Shown here: piece by piece, positions 42,948 to 52,659 of the stretch
How positions within the stretch are numbered: position 1 is the stretch's first letter
How the letters are laid out: each line of letters begins with the position of its first letter
Assembly: GCA_028699915.1 (NCBI GenBank)
Contig: JAQVTR010000001.1
Span: 1-64,000 of the forward strand
Origin: Fidelibacterota bacterium
GTDB lineage: Bacteria; Fidelibacterota; Fidelibacteria; Fidelibacterales; Fidelibacteraceae
Direction of reading: 5' to 3'
DNA length: 64,000 nt
Notes under the pieces: model-generated
Told to the model about the DNA's origin: nothing
Seen by the model: the letters and a program-made list of their open reading frames with translations, nothing else
The model's database searches: none
Made by a program: the position numbers and the translations under genes

Positions 42948-43829
42948 ATGGCTTATTGTGTTCATTGCGGCGTTAAGCTCGCCGATTACCATGATCGCTG
43001 TCCGCTCTGCAAAACGCCGGTGCTGGATCCAGGTTCCCGCATCGACCGGCAGGAAGCGGATTATCCCCGGCATCGCCAGCAGCTTAAGAATCCCGAGATC
43101 AATCCCATCCGCCGTCTGCTGACCGCCATTATTCTGAGTTCGGTGTTTAGCATGTACAGCATTATTCTTCTGCTTGTCAATTTCCTGGTCAACCGTCAGC
43201 TCAACTGGTCGCTGATCCCCGTAGCGTCGCTGGTTTATCTCTGGTTTGCACTTGTACTGCACTTCTTCAGGGTCAGGACAAGCTTTTTCCGGATCTATAC
43301 CTTTGATTCTTTTGCCACCGCCATTTATCTGCTGATATTGAATTACATCATTTCCGGCGATCTGCACTGGGCAAAGTTTGCCTCATCTGGCATTGTCTTC
43401 ATCTGGATCCTGATGAACGGCATCGTCATGTCCGAACGGGGGAAAAAATGGATTCCCATGATCCTGTACTATGTGATAGCTTCGCTGCTGTTTACAGGAC
43501 TTTTTGCTCTTTTGCTGACCAATTCCGAAGTGATCGTACGCATGGTCTTGCCCATTTATCTGAGCACCCTTTTCTTTATTCTGATATCCTACTTCATTAT
43601 CAAATCCATGATCTTTGATGTATATAATTTTTTAGCGGTGCTGCTGACCGCTGCGGCGCTGAACACCATTTCCGTGGAACTTACCGTAACCCGCTTCCTG
43701 AACGGAAGCTTTTCACTCAGCTGGTCACTGATCGTAATTTCCGCGCTGCTACCCTTAAGCCTGACCGCTTTTATGCTCCGGAATATCCGGAAACTGCGCA
43801 GTTTCTTTGTAAAAAAACTGCACCGCTAA
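42948..43829 (+). CDS. Zinc-ribbon membrane protein, DUF6320-like
   Basis: The 293-residue protein starts with a zinc ribbon (CVHC at residues 4-7, CPLC at 18-21). After a basic linker come about eight hydrophobic helices (residues 65-285). This matches the DUF6320 type I recall next to alcohol acetyltransferase-like genes in Clostridia. It lies nine bases after that gene, so the two are likely cotranscribed. Function unknown; a membrane partner of the acyltransferase is plausible. Confidence 0.7.
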   Translation: MAYCVHCGVKLADYHDRCPLCKTPVLDPGSRIDRQEADYPRHRQQLKNPEINPIRRLLTAIILSSVFSMYSIILLLVNFLVNRQLNWSLIPVASLVYLWFALVLHFFRVRTSFFRIYTFDSFATAIYLLILNYIISGDLHWAKFASSGIVFIWILMNGIVMSERGKKWIPMILYYVIASLLFTGLFALLLTNSEVIVRMVLPIYLSTLFFILISYFIIKSMIFDVYNFLAVLLTAAALNTISVELTVTRFLNGSFSLSWSLIVISALLPLSLTAFMLRNIRKLRSFFVKKLHR

Positions 43830-43848
43830 GGTAAAGGGCGTTCCGGGG

Positions 43849-44769
43849 TTACGGAATAAATAATACTTTTCGTTCGTCCGATACGGAGATCGAGGTGAAG
43901 GCGCCGAGCGCGTTGTCGATATTGACACGGAAATCACTCAGGGTGGGATAGCGAATGATGCCGGTGGTCATCTGCATGTTTTCCAGACTTTTATAATCCA
44001 GGTAAGAATTCGAATATGCCACGATGCTTACATCCAGTTCAAGGCTGTCGCTGTCGGACCATTCTCCGTTAAGATACTGATCGAAAGGATCCGGATTAAA
44101 GATGGGATCAAAGTCACTGGTATCATAAGCCCAAAAGGGGTTCCGCGTCTCCGTTTCATGAAAAACATAGCTATATTCCCAGTAATCATCCTTGTAGAAA
44201 ATACGGAACAGCAGTTTGTAGGCGGCGGCGCTGTGCTCCCATCTTAAAGTGTCATTCGGATTGGAGATGGAGATCACGGTGCTTGCAGTATCCTGCCACC
44301 GTACGGGCGAGATCGCGACCTCCTCCGCAGTGGCCGAACCGAATTCGCGGGTATTGACCCAAAGGCGGTACTCCTGGCCGGTCAGAATGGTATAATTCGT
44401 CTCCGTTGGGACATAGACGCCCTGGTAGCGTTCATAAAAGTACAGGGTATCCGTTCCGTGAATGTAGCAGACATCGGCATCGTTAACGGCGTAGACGGTG
44501 TCGATATACAGTGTCTGGTAGCGGATCGTATCACCGGAGGAAGAATTGAAGAATTCATGGTAGATGATGCTGTCAACCTCATAACGGTCCGGTTCGCCGT
44601 AACCCGTTGTACGGAATACGTGTACATAATTGAGCGCCTTGTCCGCTGCGGTCACGTTTGCGTAGATATTCAGATAAGGCTCGTGATAAATGATCACTTC
44701 TTCCACGTAATCGCAGGCGCTTATAAAAAGCAGGCTCAGCAACAGCGCTGTTCTTATTCCGTGTTTCAT
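43849..44769 (-). CDS. DUF4249-like surface lipoprotein
   Basis: The 306-residue protein has a lipoprotein signal with lipobox FISAC. Its beta-rich body begins with YLNIYANVTAADKALNYVHV, a typical opening for DUF4249 proteins, and contains LTGQEYRLWV. Such lipoproteins are commonly encoded right after a TonB receptor. Here the ATG overlaps the receptor stop by one base (TGATG). It may form the lid or ligand-capture partner of the receptor. It ends 20 bases from the convergent DUF6320-like gene. Confidence 0.75.
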   Translation of the reverse strand: MKHGIRTALLLSLLFISACDYVEEVIIYHEPYLNIYANVTAADKALNYVHVFRTTGYGEPDRYEVDSIIYHEFFNSSSGDTIRYQTLYIDTVYAVNDADVCYIHGTDTLYFYERYQGVYVPTETNYTILTGQEYRLWVNTREFGSATAEEVAISPVRWQDTASTVISISNPNDTLRWEHSAAAYKLLFRIFYKDDYWEYSYVFHETETRNPFWAYDTSDFDPIFNPDPFDQYLNGEWSDSDSLELDVSIVAYSNSYLDYKSLENMQMTTGIIRYPTLSDFRVNIDNALGAFTSISVSDERKVLFIP

Positions 44770-47117
44770 CAGAATTTAAACTCCAGGCCAAAGGTTGGCA
44801 ATATGGGGAACATGGTGATCGGTCGCCGGGTAATGACCGAGGAATTGTTTTCGGGATCGAACTGCGAATCGTAGTTTTCATAAAGGTAAAGGAAGACATT
44901 CCGGTGGTTGGTCAGGTTCAGCACATGAAAATACCAGACCACATCCTGTTTAAAAAGTTTTCCGCGTCGGTTGATGCCGGCATCCCAGCGGAAATAATCC
45001 GGATAACGCTCCCCGTTCCGTTCGCCGTAGATCTCCATGCTGTTGATCCAGCCGTCAATGGGATCGGTATAGTGAAAATTCCCGTAGATCTGCGAATAGG
45101 GGTTCCCGGTGCTCCAGATCAGCGAAGAGCTAAAGAACCATTGTTTGTTGATGTCGTACTGCGCAACCACATTCAGGTTGTGGGTACGGTCGTACTTGGG
45201 CGGATACCAGCCGGCGGCCTCACTCTCCCGTTTCAGCGTCCGCATAAAGGAATAACCGATCCAGCCGGTCAGATTGCCGGTGGTTTTTTTTGCAAGCACT
45301 TCGATGCCGAAGGAATAGCCTTCCGCCTCCACAAAGGTCAGGAGCTGTCCGCCGCCGATATCTTCGCTCATTGTCAGCAAATGGTCGTATTTTTTATAAT
45401 AGCCTTCCAGAGTGAACTGGATATTCTTGTGCCAATACTCAATGCCAGCGTTATAATGCGTTGCTTTGCTCGGTTCCTGATCGGCCAGGGTCGGGAACCA
45501 AAGATCGATAAAACGCACCATTTCATTTTCGAAATTTGCCGTCTGCAAAAACTGATGCACCGTCCCGCCGGCAAGTGTAAAAGCCAGTTTTTCAGTCGCC
45601 AGATATTTACTCTTCAGACGGAGGTCCGGATACCAGCGTGATTTCAGCGAATACCGCGTCAGGCGGATACCGGGCTGAAAAATGAATACGGGAGAAGGGC
45701 GGAATTTTTCCTGAAGATAAAAGCCCCATTCGCGGGTGCGGTTCAGACTGTCCAGCAAGGTTAGTTCATTGAGCCCCGCTCCAAGTTCAAAATTGATATG
45801 TTTGTGAAATCCCCCGAACTCCAGGGTATGCTTCGGATTGACCATCCAGATAAGATCGATCCCTTCGGACCAGTCGGAAATATAATCGTATATCTTCAGT
45901 TTCATGCCGTCCTTGACGGTAATGGAATCCTGCTCGTTGTAATATTCTTCCTTGATCAGAAAATCCACGTCAAATTGGAAGCGGCTTCTGGCCACAAAGA
46001 ACTTTGCAATAAGGTCGGGCCGGATCAGCCAGCGATGCTTCAGGCTGGTGGTGTTATTTCCCCATATCCAGTCGAAACCGTAGTAATCGTAGCGGTAGCC
46101 CGGCTGATCGGGGGTCCCTTCCTTGAATTCTTCCTTGAACCAGAGCACGTCGTTTCCGTAAAAACCGCTGAGGGTGGTGCGATGTTTATCGGTAATATCA
46201 ACGTTGACCTTGGCTTGCAGGTCGTAGAAATAGTAGGGAAAACTAAAAGGAATATCTTCCTGGGCAATACCGTTGTAGACGCTGCGGGCGGCCTCCCAGA
46301 TAGCATCAAAATAGGTACGCCGTCCCGAGATCATAAAGGACCCGCGGGGAATGGGTCCCTCAAAGAGCAATTTGCTCGACAGCAGTGAAATGTTGCCGCT
46401 GCCGTGATATTCTTTGGAATTTCCTTCCCGGTTCTGGATATCCAGAACGGAACTCATGCGGCCGCCGTATTCGGCGGAAAAACCGCCGGCGATAAACTCG
46501 GCTTCTTTGATAGCGTCCGTATTAAAGGTCGAGAACAGTCCCCCGAAATGGTAGGGATTATAGACGGTAATGCCGTCCAGCAGGATCAGGTTCTGGTCGG
46601 GAGATCCGCCGCGCACGTACAGGGCGCTGGAAAAGTCGCTGCCCGTACTGACGCTGGGCAGCATCTGAATAGCACGGAACAGGTCTGCTTCCACCAGTAC
46701 CGGCACCGTGCGCAGCTGACTCTGGTCCATGGTAACCGTGCTGATCTTGATCTCCTGGCGGAATTTTTCCCGTTCGGCGGTTACCACCACCTCTTCCAGC
46801 CGTATGTCCTCCGGCACCAGGTTAAAATGTTCTTTGACATATTCAGCGGATCCCACCCGGATGCGGCGTTTTTCCAGCCGGTAGCCGATCATGGAAACGG
46901 TCAGGGTGTATTCGCCTTCGGGGACATTCAGAATGATATAGTAGCCGTCCTGATTAGTGACCGCACCCAAACGCGTATCATCCAGGAATACGTTCACATA
47001 GCGGATCGGCTCGCCGTCGGCTTCATTATTGACAAATCCGGAAACGCTGCCGGGTGCCGCATGCAGAGGAAGGATCAGCAGATAAAACAGTAACGTCAGT
47101 ATTGCGCTTCTTTTCAC
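44769..47117 (-). CDS. TonB-dependent receptor (third receptor)
   Basis: The 782-residue receptor has a signal peptide (MKRSAILTLLFYLLILPLHA), a carboxypeptidase-regulatory domain (about 22-105: VSGFVNNEADGEPIRYVNVFL), a plug (about 120-230, with LPSVSTGSDFSSALYVRGGSPDQNLILLDG as landmarks VRGGSPDQN and LLDG), and a barrel ending in FGLEFKF. Translation appears to start at GTG (47115-47117). This receptor is of a different subfamily from the cassette 1 and 2 receptors and has a DUF4249-like partner instead of the DUF4876-like one. The substrate is unknown. Confidence 0.9.
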   Translation of the reverse strand: MKRSAILTLLFYLLILPLHAAPGSVSGFVNNEADGEPIRYVNVFLDDTRLGAVTNQDGYYIILNVPEGEYTLTVSMIGYRLEKRRIRVGSAEYVKEHFNLVPEDIRLEEVVVTAEREKFRQEIKISTVTMDQSQLRTVPVLVEADLFRAIQMLPSVSTGSDFSSALYVRGGSPDQNLILLDGITVYNPYHFGGLFSTFNTDAIKEAEFIAGGFSAEYGGRMSSVLDIQNREGNSKEYHGSGNISLLSSKLLFEGPIPRGSFMISGRRTYFDAIWEAARSVYNGIAQEDIPFSFPYYFYDLQAKVNVDITDKHRTTLSGFYGNDVLWFKEEFKEGTPDQPGYRYDYYGFDWIWGNNTTSLKHRWLIRPDLIAKFFVARSRFQFDVDFLIKEEYYNEQDSITVKDGMKLKIYDYISDWSEGIDLIWMVNPKHTLEFGGFHKHINFELGAGLNELTLLDSLNRTREWGFYLQEKFRPSPVFIFQPGIRLTRYSLKSRWYPDLRLKSKYLATEKLAFTLAGGTVHQFLQTANFENEMVRFIDLWFPTLADQEPSKATHYNAGIEYWHKNIQFTLEGYYKKYDHLLTMSEDIGGGQLLTFVEAEGYSFGIEVLAKKTTGNLTGWIGYSFMRTLKRESEAAGWYPPKYDRTHNLNVVAQYDINKQWFFSSSLIWSTGNPYSQIYGNFHYTDPIDGWINSMEIYGERNGERYPDYFRWDAGINRRGKLFKQDVVWYFHVLNLTNHRNVFLYLYENYDSQFDPENNSSVITRRPITMFPILPTFGLEFKF

Positions 47118-47211
47118 AAAAGGCCCCGTGATTCTTGGAAAGTAATATAATGAAAACGTTGTAAAAAGGAAGCTTTTTAATTATTTTAAACCGCGAAAAC
47201 GAAGGGCAAAC

Positions 47212-48414
47212 ATGAAACGATCTTTTTTGATCCTGCTGATCTTTCTGGTCCTGATGAGTTCCGGCACCTGCACGCGACCTCCGCTGGAAGAGGATGCAAA
47301 TGTGCAGGTTCTCGGAATTTATCCGGCCGGTGCCGGGGAATTCATTATTCCGGCCATCAAATCGGTGTATGATGCCCGGGAGTACCTTTATTACGATAGC
47401 CTGCTGTTCATCCGTACGGACAGCGCTGCCGGGATCCTCCACACGGCGGGGATCGCCCTTCAGTACCGCCCGAACATTCAGGACATTTATTTGCTTCCGA
47501 ACGGAAATTTTCTTTTTTGCGGGAATCTGGGTGACGATTACTATTCCACATATACATTCCGTGAAATTTCTCCCGAAGCAATAATTGTCGGGGATCAGCC
47601 GTTCCCGGACAGGATCTCCAGTATTTGCCCGGCAAAGGACGGAAATATGTTTTATTTCGGATTTGAGCTCCGCGACACCCTTCCAAACGCTTTTCTCTAT
47701 ATGAAAAAGGATCCCGCCGGTGACACGCTTTGGCTAAGGTCCGTTGACGTCGGCGCGCGCAGCCATAACATTGAGGGGGGGTTCCCAACCGACGATAACG
47801 GCTGTATTGCGACGGGAAATATTTGGACGCAGGATTTGAGCAACCAGCTCTTCGCCGTTCGTATCGGTCCGGACGGCGATACGCTTTGGACCGCCCGCTA
47901 CGGCGGTGACCGTGTTGACTATTTGCACGAGGCCCTGGAGTTGTCCGACGGCTCGCACCTTTTGCTCGGATTGCTTGCACTCCACGATTCCAGCAACAGC
48001 GACTGGTCCCTGAGTTACGGCGAGCAGGTTTATCTGGTCCGTCTGACGGCTGCCGGAGATAAGATCTGGACACTCCCTGTCGGCAACACCTTGCGTGAAT
48101 CCCCCGCCGCCCTGATCGAACATTCCGGCGGGAATTACATTCTTGCCGGAAACCGGAATGAAAGCTATGTCTATCTTTTTGACAAACCGCTCGCCTGGGT
48201 CGCCGCCATATCCCCGGAAAAAGAGCTGCTCTGGATGAGGGAATTCGAGTCGCGCGTTGCGAGCGGGGTCCGCGAACTGCCTTCCGGCGAGATCCTGCTG
48301 GTTTCCTCCGACATCACCGGCAGCAGATACTACAGTGAATACCTGTCAAATTTTTATATCACTAAAATCGATGTTTCAGGAACTGTTGTCTGGGACCGGG
48401 CATTGATACCTTAA
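47212..48414 (+). CDS. Beta-propeller lipoprotein of unknown function
   Basis: The 400-residue protein has a probable lipoprotein signal (MKRSFLILLIFLVLMSSGTC). Repeats of about 45 residues follow, with patterns such as IGPDGDTLWTARYGG, LTAAGDKIWTLPVG and ISPEKELLWMREF. These are typical of secreted propellers that read GD-x-W-x-x-x-GG. It is transcribed away from the third receptor and lies 19 bases before rseP. I do not recognise a specific function. Confidence 0.7.
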   Translation: MKRSFLILLIFLVLMSSGTCTRPPLEEDANVQVLGIYPAGAGEFIIPAIKSVYDAREYLYYDSLLFIRTDSAAGILHTAGIALQYRPNIQDIYLLPNGNFLFCGNLGDDYYSTYTFREISPEAIIVGDQPFPDRISSICPAKDGNMFYFGFELRDTLPNAFLYMKKDPAGDTLWLRSVDVGARSHNIEGGFPTDDNGCIATGNIWTQDLSNQLFAVRIGPDGDTLWTARYGGDRVDYLHEALELSDGSHLLLGLLALHDSSNSDWSLSYGEQVYLVRLTAAGDKIWTLPVGNTLRESPAALIEHSGGNYILAGNRNESYVYLFDKPLAWVAAISPEKELLWMREFESRVASGVRELPSGEILLVSSDITGSRYYSEYLSNFYITKIDVSGTVVWDRALIP

Positions 48415-48433
48415 TTGTAAAACCGGAGTCGGA

Positions 48434-49504
48434 ATGATATATCTGATCGCTACCATCCTTCTTTTAAGCATCCTGGTCTTTGTTCATGAACTGGGGCATT
48501 TTTTAGCTGCCAAAGCGGTCGGAATCCGTGTGGAGACCTTTTCCATCGGTTTCCCGCCGACGATCTTTAAACGGCGGCGCGGCGATACGGAATACGCGAT
48601 CGGCGCCATTCCCTTCGGCGGCTATGTGCGGCTATCCGGAATGATCGATGAAAGCATGGACGCCGCCTATGAAGGGACCGATCCCCAGCCCTGGGAGTAC
48701 CGTTCAAAACCCATGTTCCAAAAGATCTTCGTTACCATAGCCGGCATCTTGATGAACCTGCTGCTGGCAGTTCTGATATTCTCCGTCATGAGCGGCATTC
48801 AGGGAATCGCCGTCAGCAGTACGGAATCCGTGCTCGAGACCATCTATGAAAACATGCCCGCAGCGGAAGCCGGGCTGCAGCCCGGAGACCGTATTGTACG
48901 CATTGACGAAACTCCGGTCGAAAACTGGGACGCAATGGCAAACTATGTGCGCAGCGCCGGTGACCGCGAGATCCGCATCGCTTACGTGCGCGACGGGATT
49001 GAAGCAGAGCTGCTGCTGACCCCGCTGCTGCAAAAAACCATTATCGACGGCAAACTTCAGGAAGTCGGCGTACTTGGTGTTTCTCCGGAAGTCCGCATTG
49101 AAAAAGCCGGGTTCTTCCGGGCCATTGGACAAGGTTTCAAAACCACCGGCTACTGGCTGAACATGACCTTTGTCTCGCTGAAACTGCTGGTTACCGGACA
49201 GGAAAGCTTTAAAAATGTCGGCGGCGTGATCTTTATCGGGCAACTTGCCGGCGAATCCGCAAAGGCAGGGGTGCTTCCCTTTATCGGACTGATCGGTATT
49301 CTAAGCGTCAATCTGGCGCTGCTGAACATTCTTCCCATTCCGGGACTGGACGGCGGTCACATCATCATTGCCGTCGCCGAAGGCATTATGCGCCGGGAAA
49401 TGAAGATCAAGACCAAGATGATCATTCAGCAAGTGGGCATGTTCCTGCTTTTCGGGCTTATCATTCTGGCGGTGGTGAACGATATTCTGCGCCTGTTCCG
49501 CTAA
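48434..49504 (+). CDS. rseP: RIP metalloprotease RseP
   Basis: This 356-residue site-2 protease cleaves anti-sigma factors or signal-peptide remnants within the membrane. The zinc motif HELGH is at residues 18-22. A PDZ domain spans about 125-205 (MPAAEAGLQPGDRIVRIDETPV, landmarks AGLQPGDRI). The second metal motif NILPIPGLDGGH is near residue 293. There are four membrane helices. The length is somewhat short but normal for one-PDZ members. A second, PDZ-less S2P is at 32720-33367. Confidence 0.95.
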   Translation: MIYLIATILLLSILVFVHELGHFLAAKAVGIRVETFSIGFPPTIFKRRRGDTEYAIGAIPFGGYVRLSGMIDESMDAAYEGTDPQPWEYRSKPMFQKIFVTIAGILMNLLLAVLIFSVMSGIQGIAVSSTESVLETIYENMPAAEAGLQPGDRIVRIDETPVENWDAMANYVRSAGDREIRIAYVRDGIEAELLLTPLLQKTIIDGKLQEVGVLGVSPEVRIEKAGFFRAIGQGFKTTGYWLNMTFVSLKLLVTGQESFKNVGGVIFIGQLAGESAKAGVLPFIGLIGILSVNLALLNILPIPGLDGGHIIIAVAEGIMRREMKIKTKMIIQQVGMFLLFGLIILAVVNDILRLFR

Positions 49505-49830
49505 AATTCCCGAAGGTCCGGAATTCTCCGCTTTCCCGTTTTTTATATAAAAATTTCGCATCTCCGCTTTTTTCTTTCCGCAGCGGATTTGAAAATATTC
49601 GGGTCTTTGTAACTTTTCGCTTCGTATCTGCAACAATCCCGCTTTTATTCTGATACTTGTTCGATGGTATATTTACTTTTTTGATGCTTGTAAAAAGGGG
49701 GTTCCGTCCCGGGAACTGCACTTATTTGCTTTTTTGTACTCCCGCTTTTTTGTACATTCCTCTTGTTGGAAATAGTCAGATCAATGAACCTTTTTAAAAC
49801 TCTATGACCCTTTGTTTCTAAGGAGAATTT
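49505..49830. other. AT-rich spacer before the oxidoreductase operon
   Basis: This 326-bp gap separates rseP from the ferredoxin gene. It contains a 16-bp-period direct repeat of GCTTTTTTGTAC (49728-49739 and 49744-49755) and several CCCGCTTTT-type strings. AAGGAG precedes the next ATG. No clear terminator hairpin or gene was found. It probably carries the promoter. Confidence 0.45.
49728..49755 (+). repeat. Two-copy direct repeat GCTTTTTTGTAC
   Basis: Two exact 12-base copies are spaced 16 bases start to start, about 80 bases before the operon's first ATG. The placement would suit a regulator that binds one face of the helix, but chance in AT-rich DNA is possible. Confidence 0.4.
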
Positions 49831-50166
49831 ATGGCGAGCAGAAATCATATCTTCGTACTTGCGGACGAATGCAAGGGCTGCGGGCTTTGCATTGACGCAT
49901 GTCCGTTGAATGTGCTTGAATTTGCCGACGGACTGAACAGCATGGGCTATCGTCCGGCACATTATAAAGGGGACGGTTGCAGCGCTTGCGGCACTTGTTT
50001 TTATACCTGTCCCGAACCCGGAGCCATTACTGTGATCCGGAATGTAGAAAGCCTGGAGAAAGGCAACTGTAAGCATTGTGGAAAAACGGTTTTTCTGATC
50101 CCCGACTCCCGTGATCCCTCACGGAAACGCTGCATTGACTGCCATCAGCTGCTGAATGAAAAATAA
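49831..50166 (+). CDS. vorD: 2-oxoacid:ferredoxin oxidoreductase, ferredoxin (delta) subunit
   Basis: The 111-residue protein carries two 4Fe-4S motifs, [12 protein letters not shown] (about residue 12) and [15 protein letters not shown] (about residue 51). A C-terminal zinc-ribbon-like pair follows (CKHC near 85, CIDC near 104). It would accept electrons from the catalytic subunits encoded next and pass them to free ferredoxin. The zinc-ribbon tail goes beyond a plain delta subunit. It lies 13 bases before vorB. Confidence 0.85.
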   Translation: MASRNHIFVLADECKGCGLCIDACPLNVLEFADGLNSMGYRPAHYKGDGCSACGTCFYTCPEPGAITVIRNVESLEKGNCKHCGKTVFLIPDSRDPSRKRCIDCHQLLNEK

Positions 50167-50179
50167 CCGGGAGGATTGA

Positions 50180-51226
50180 ATGTCAAAAGTACTTATAAAA
50201 GGCAACGAAGCGGTCGTGCGCGGCGCCCTGCTGGCCGGCTGCAAGAATTTTTTCGGTTATCCGATCACACCCGCCAGTGAGATCGCGGAAGCCGCAGCTT
50301 ACTATTTTCCCCTGCTGGGCGGTACCTTTCTGCAGGCGGAAAGCGAGATCGGTGCGATCAATATGGTCTACGGGGCCGCCAGTTCGCCCTTCCGCTGCAT
50401 GACCGCCAGCTCCAGTCCCGGCATCAGCCTGAAGATGGAAGGCATTTCTTATATTGCCGGGGCGGAACTGCCCTGTGTGATCATCGACATCATGCGCGGC
50501 GGTCCCGGACTGGGGAACATCGCGCCGGAACAGGCGGACTACAACCAGATCGTCAAGGGAGGCGGCCACGGGAATTACCGTCTGATCACGCTGGCCCCGA
50601 ACAGCGCGCAGGAAATGTGCGACCTGACCATGCTGGCCTTTGAACTGTCCGATAAATATCGGAATCCTGCGGTCGTCCTGGCGGACGGGATCATCGGGCA
50701 AATGATGGAGCCCGTGGAATTTCCCGAACCCGTTCAGGTCATCCCCGAGCGGCCTTGGGCGCTGAAAGGCAGCGCCGACTCGCACAACCTTGTCTGTTCC
50801 ATCGAACTGGAGCCGGACCGCCTTGAGGAGCACAACCGGAAACTGCAGGAAAAATATGCCGGCATCAGCCGGCAGGAGATCCGCTGCGAAACGATCCACT
50901 GCGAAGATGCGGAACATATCTTTATCGGTTACGGTGTCGTCAGCCGTATTCTGCATTCCGTGGTCGAAAGTCTGAGGGCCGAAGGCATCAAAGCCGGCCT
51001 GCTGCGCCCGATAACGCTCTTTCCCTTCCCTGCGCCGCAAATTGAACATTTTGCCGCAAGCAAAAAGCTCCGGTCCTTTTTTGTCTGTGAACTCAGCGCC
51101 GGACAGATGGTAGATGACGTGCGGCTGGCGGTCAACGGCAGAAAACCGGTGCATCTGCATACCCGCATGGGCGGAAACGTGCCGTCCGTCAAAGAGATCG
51201 TCGAAACCTTTAAAGCAAGTCTGTAG
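50180..51226 (+). CDS. vorB: 2-oxoacid:ferredoxin oxidoreductase alpha subunit, VorB type
   Basis: The 348-residue subunit contains the pyrimidine-binding and transketolase C-terminal-like domains of the 2-oxoacid oxidoreductase family. Landmarks are [16 protein letters not shown] (about residue 24), [20 protein letters not shown], and [21 protein letters not shown]. With its partners it converts 2-oxoisovalerate or a related 2-oxoacid plus CoA to acyl-CoA, CO2 and reduced ferredoxin. The exact substrate (branched-chain versus 2-oxoglutarate) is not certain. It is the middle gene of a three-gene operon. Confidence 0.88.
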   Translation: MSKVLIKGNEAVVRGALLAGCKNFFGYPITPASEIAEAAAYYFPLLGGTFLQAESEIGAINMVYGAASSPFRCMTASSSPGISLKMEGISYIAGAELPCVIIDIMRGGPGLGNIAPEQADYNQIVKGGGHGNYRLITLAPNSAQEMCDLTMLAFELSDKYRNPAVVLADGIIGQMMEPVEFPEPVQVIPERPWALKGSADSHNLVCSIELEPDRLEEHNRKLQEKYAGISRQEIRCETIHCEDAEHIFIGYGVVSRILHSVVESLRAEGIKAGLLRPITLFPFPAPQIEHFAASKKLRSFFVCELSAGQMVDDVRLAVNGRKPVHLHTRMGGNVPSVKEIVETFKASL

Positions 51227-51234
51227 AGGACGCC

Positions 51235-52659
51235 ATGAAATCAAATATCCTGCAAAAATCCGACAGCTTTTACGATATTTTCACCCGCAAGGGCGGAACA
51301 CAGCTGCAAAGCACACACTACTGCCCCGGTTGCGGTCACGGTATTTTACACAAACTGATCGCGGAAGCGATCAGCGATTTCGGCATTCAGGACAGAACCG
51401 TCCTGATCTCGCCCGTGGGATGCTCCGTCTTCGCCTATTACTACTTTGACGTGGGGAATATCCAGTCCGCTCACGGCCGCGCCCCGGCTGTTGCCACCGG
51501 CTACAAACGATCGAATCCGGACTCGATCATGATCTCCTATCAGGGGGACGGCGACCTTGCCGCCATCGGAGCGAACGAGATCCTGCAGGCCGCCAACCGC
51601 GGTGAGCAAATGACGGTCTTTTTTGTCAATAATGCCATTTACGGAATGACCGGCGGCCAGATGGCTCCCACCACCCTGATCGGACAAAAAAGCACCACAA
51701 CGCCGCGCGGCCGCTCCGCACAGAATGAGGGATTCCCTCTCCGCATGTCCGAGATCATCGCCACGCTGGAAGCCCCGGTTTATGTGGAACGCGTCATGCT
51801 TACCGATACAAAAAATATTGCCCGTACCCGCAAGGCGGTGCGCAAAGCCCTGAGCATCCAGATCGAAAAAAAAGGATTTTCCTTTGTGGAAGTCCTTTCT
51901 CCCTGCCCGACCGGATGGAAAATGACTCCGGTAAATTCCAAGAAATGGATCACGGACGTACTCTCCCGTTATTTTGAACCCGGCCTAAAGAAGGACGTTT
52001 CCGAGGACCGGCAACCCGTTATTCAAATGCGGCCTCAGCCACATTTCGACCAGTATCATGAACTGCTGGATATTAAAAGCCTGAGCGACGAACTTAAGGA
52101 TATTGCCTTGCCGGAGATCCGGCAGGTCAACGACGAGATCAAGATCGCAGGCTTCGGCGGACAAGGCGTCCTGAGTCTGGGTTATGCGCTGGCCAACATT
52201 GCCATGGGACACGCTTATCAGGTCAGCTGGCTGCCCAGCTATGGTCCGGAGATGCGGGGCGGAACCGCCAACTGCAGCGTCAAGATCTCCGACCTGCGCG
52301 TAGCATCTCCCATAATTGACAATCCGCACACCCTGGTGGCAATGAACAAGCCCTCGCTGAAACGCTTTGAAAACGATGTGCAGCCGGGGGGACTGATTCT
52401 GTACGACAGCGGACTGATCGACACGGCTCCGGAACGTAAAGATGTGCAAGTAATGGGTATTAACGCAACCGAAGAGGCGGATGCGCTGGGATCGACAAAG
52501 GCGGCCAATATGATCATGCTGGGCGCTTACGTCAAACTTCGCGGCTACCTCTCGAAAGATTACATTCTGAAAGCCCTGCCGCTGATCATTAAGAACAAAG
52601 CTTTTACCGAACTGAATGAAAAAGCTTTCAAACGCGGAATGGAACTGGCAAAGATTTAA
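51235..52659 (+). CDS. 2-oxoacid:ferredoxin oxidoreductase, fused beta and gamma subunits
   Basis: This 474-residue protein is a fusion. Residues about 1-255 are the TPP-binding beta subunit, with CPGCGHGILHKL, YQGDGDLAAIGANEI (TPP/Mg) and NNAIYGMTGGQMAPTT. Residues about 300-474 are the gamma subunit, beginning EIKIAGFGGQGVLSLG and containing SYGPEMRGGTANCSV. In most bacteria these are separate genes (vorA and vorC, or korB and korC). The fusion is known in some FCB bacteria. It starts eight bases after vorB, so the enzyme is complete in three genes. Confidence 0.9.
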   Translation: MKSNILQKSDSFYDIFTRKGGTQLQSTHYCPGCGHGILHKLIAEAISDFGIQDRTVLISPVGCSVFAYYYFDVGNIQSAHGRAPAVATGYKRSNPDSIMISYQGDGDLAAIGANEILQAANRGEQMTVFFVNNAIYGMTGGQMAPTTLIGQKSTTTPRGRSAQNEGFPLRMSEIIATLEAPVYVERVMLTDTKNIARTRKAVRKALSIQIEKKGFSFVEVLSPCPTGWKMTPVNSKKWITDVLSRYFEPGLKKDVSEDRQPVIQMRPQPHFDQYHELLDIKSLSDELKDIALPEIRQVNDEIKIAGFGGQGVLSLGYALANIAMGHAYQVSWLPSYGPEMRGGTANCSVKISDLRVASPIIDNPHTLVAMNKPSLKRFENDVQPGGLILYDSGLIDTAPERKDVQVMGINATEEADALGSTKAANMIMLGAYVKLRGYLSKDYILKALPLIIKNKAFTELNEKAFKRGMELAKI

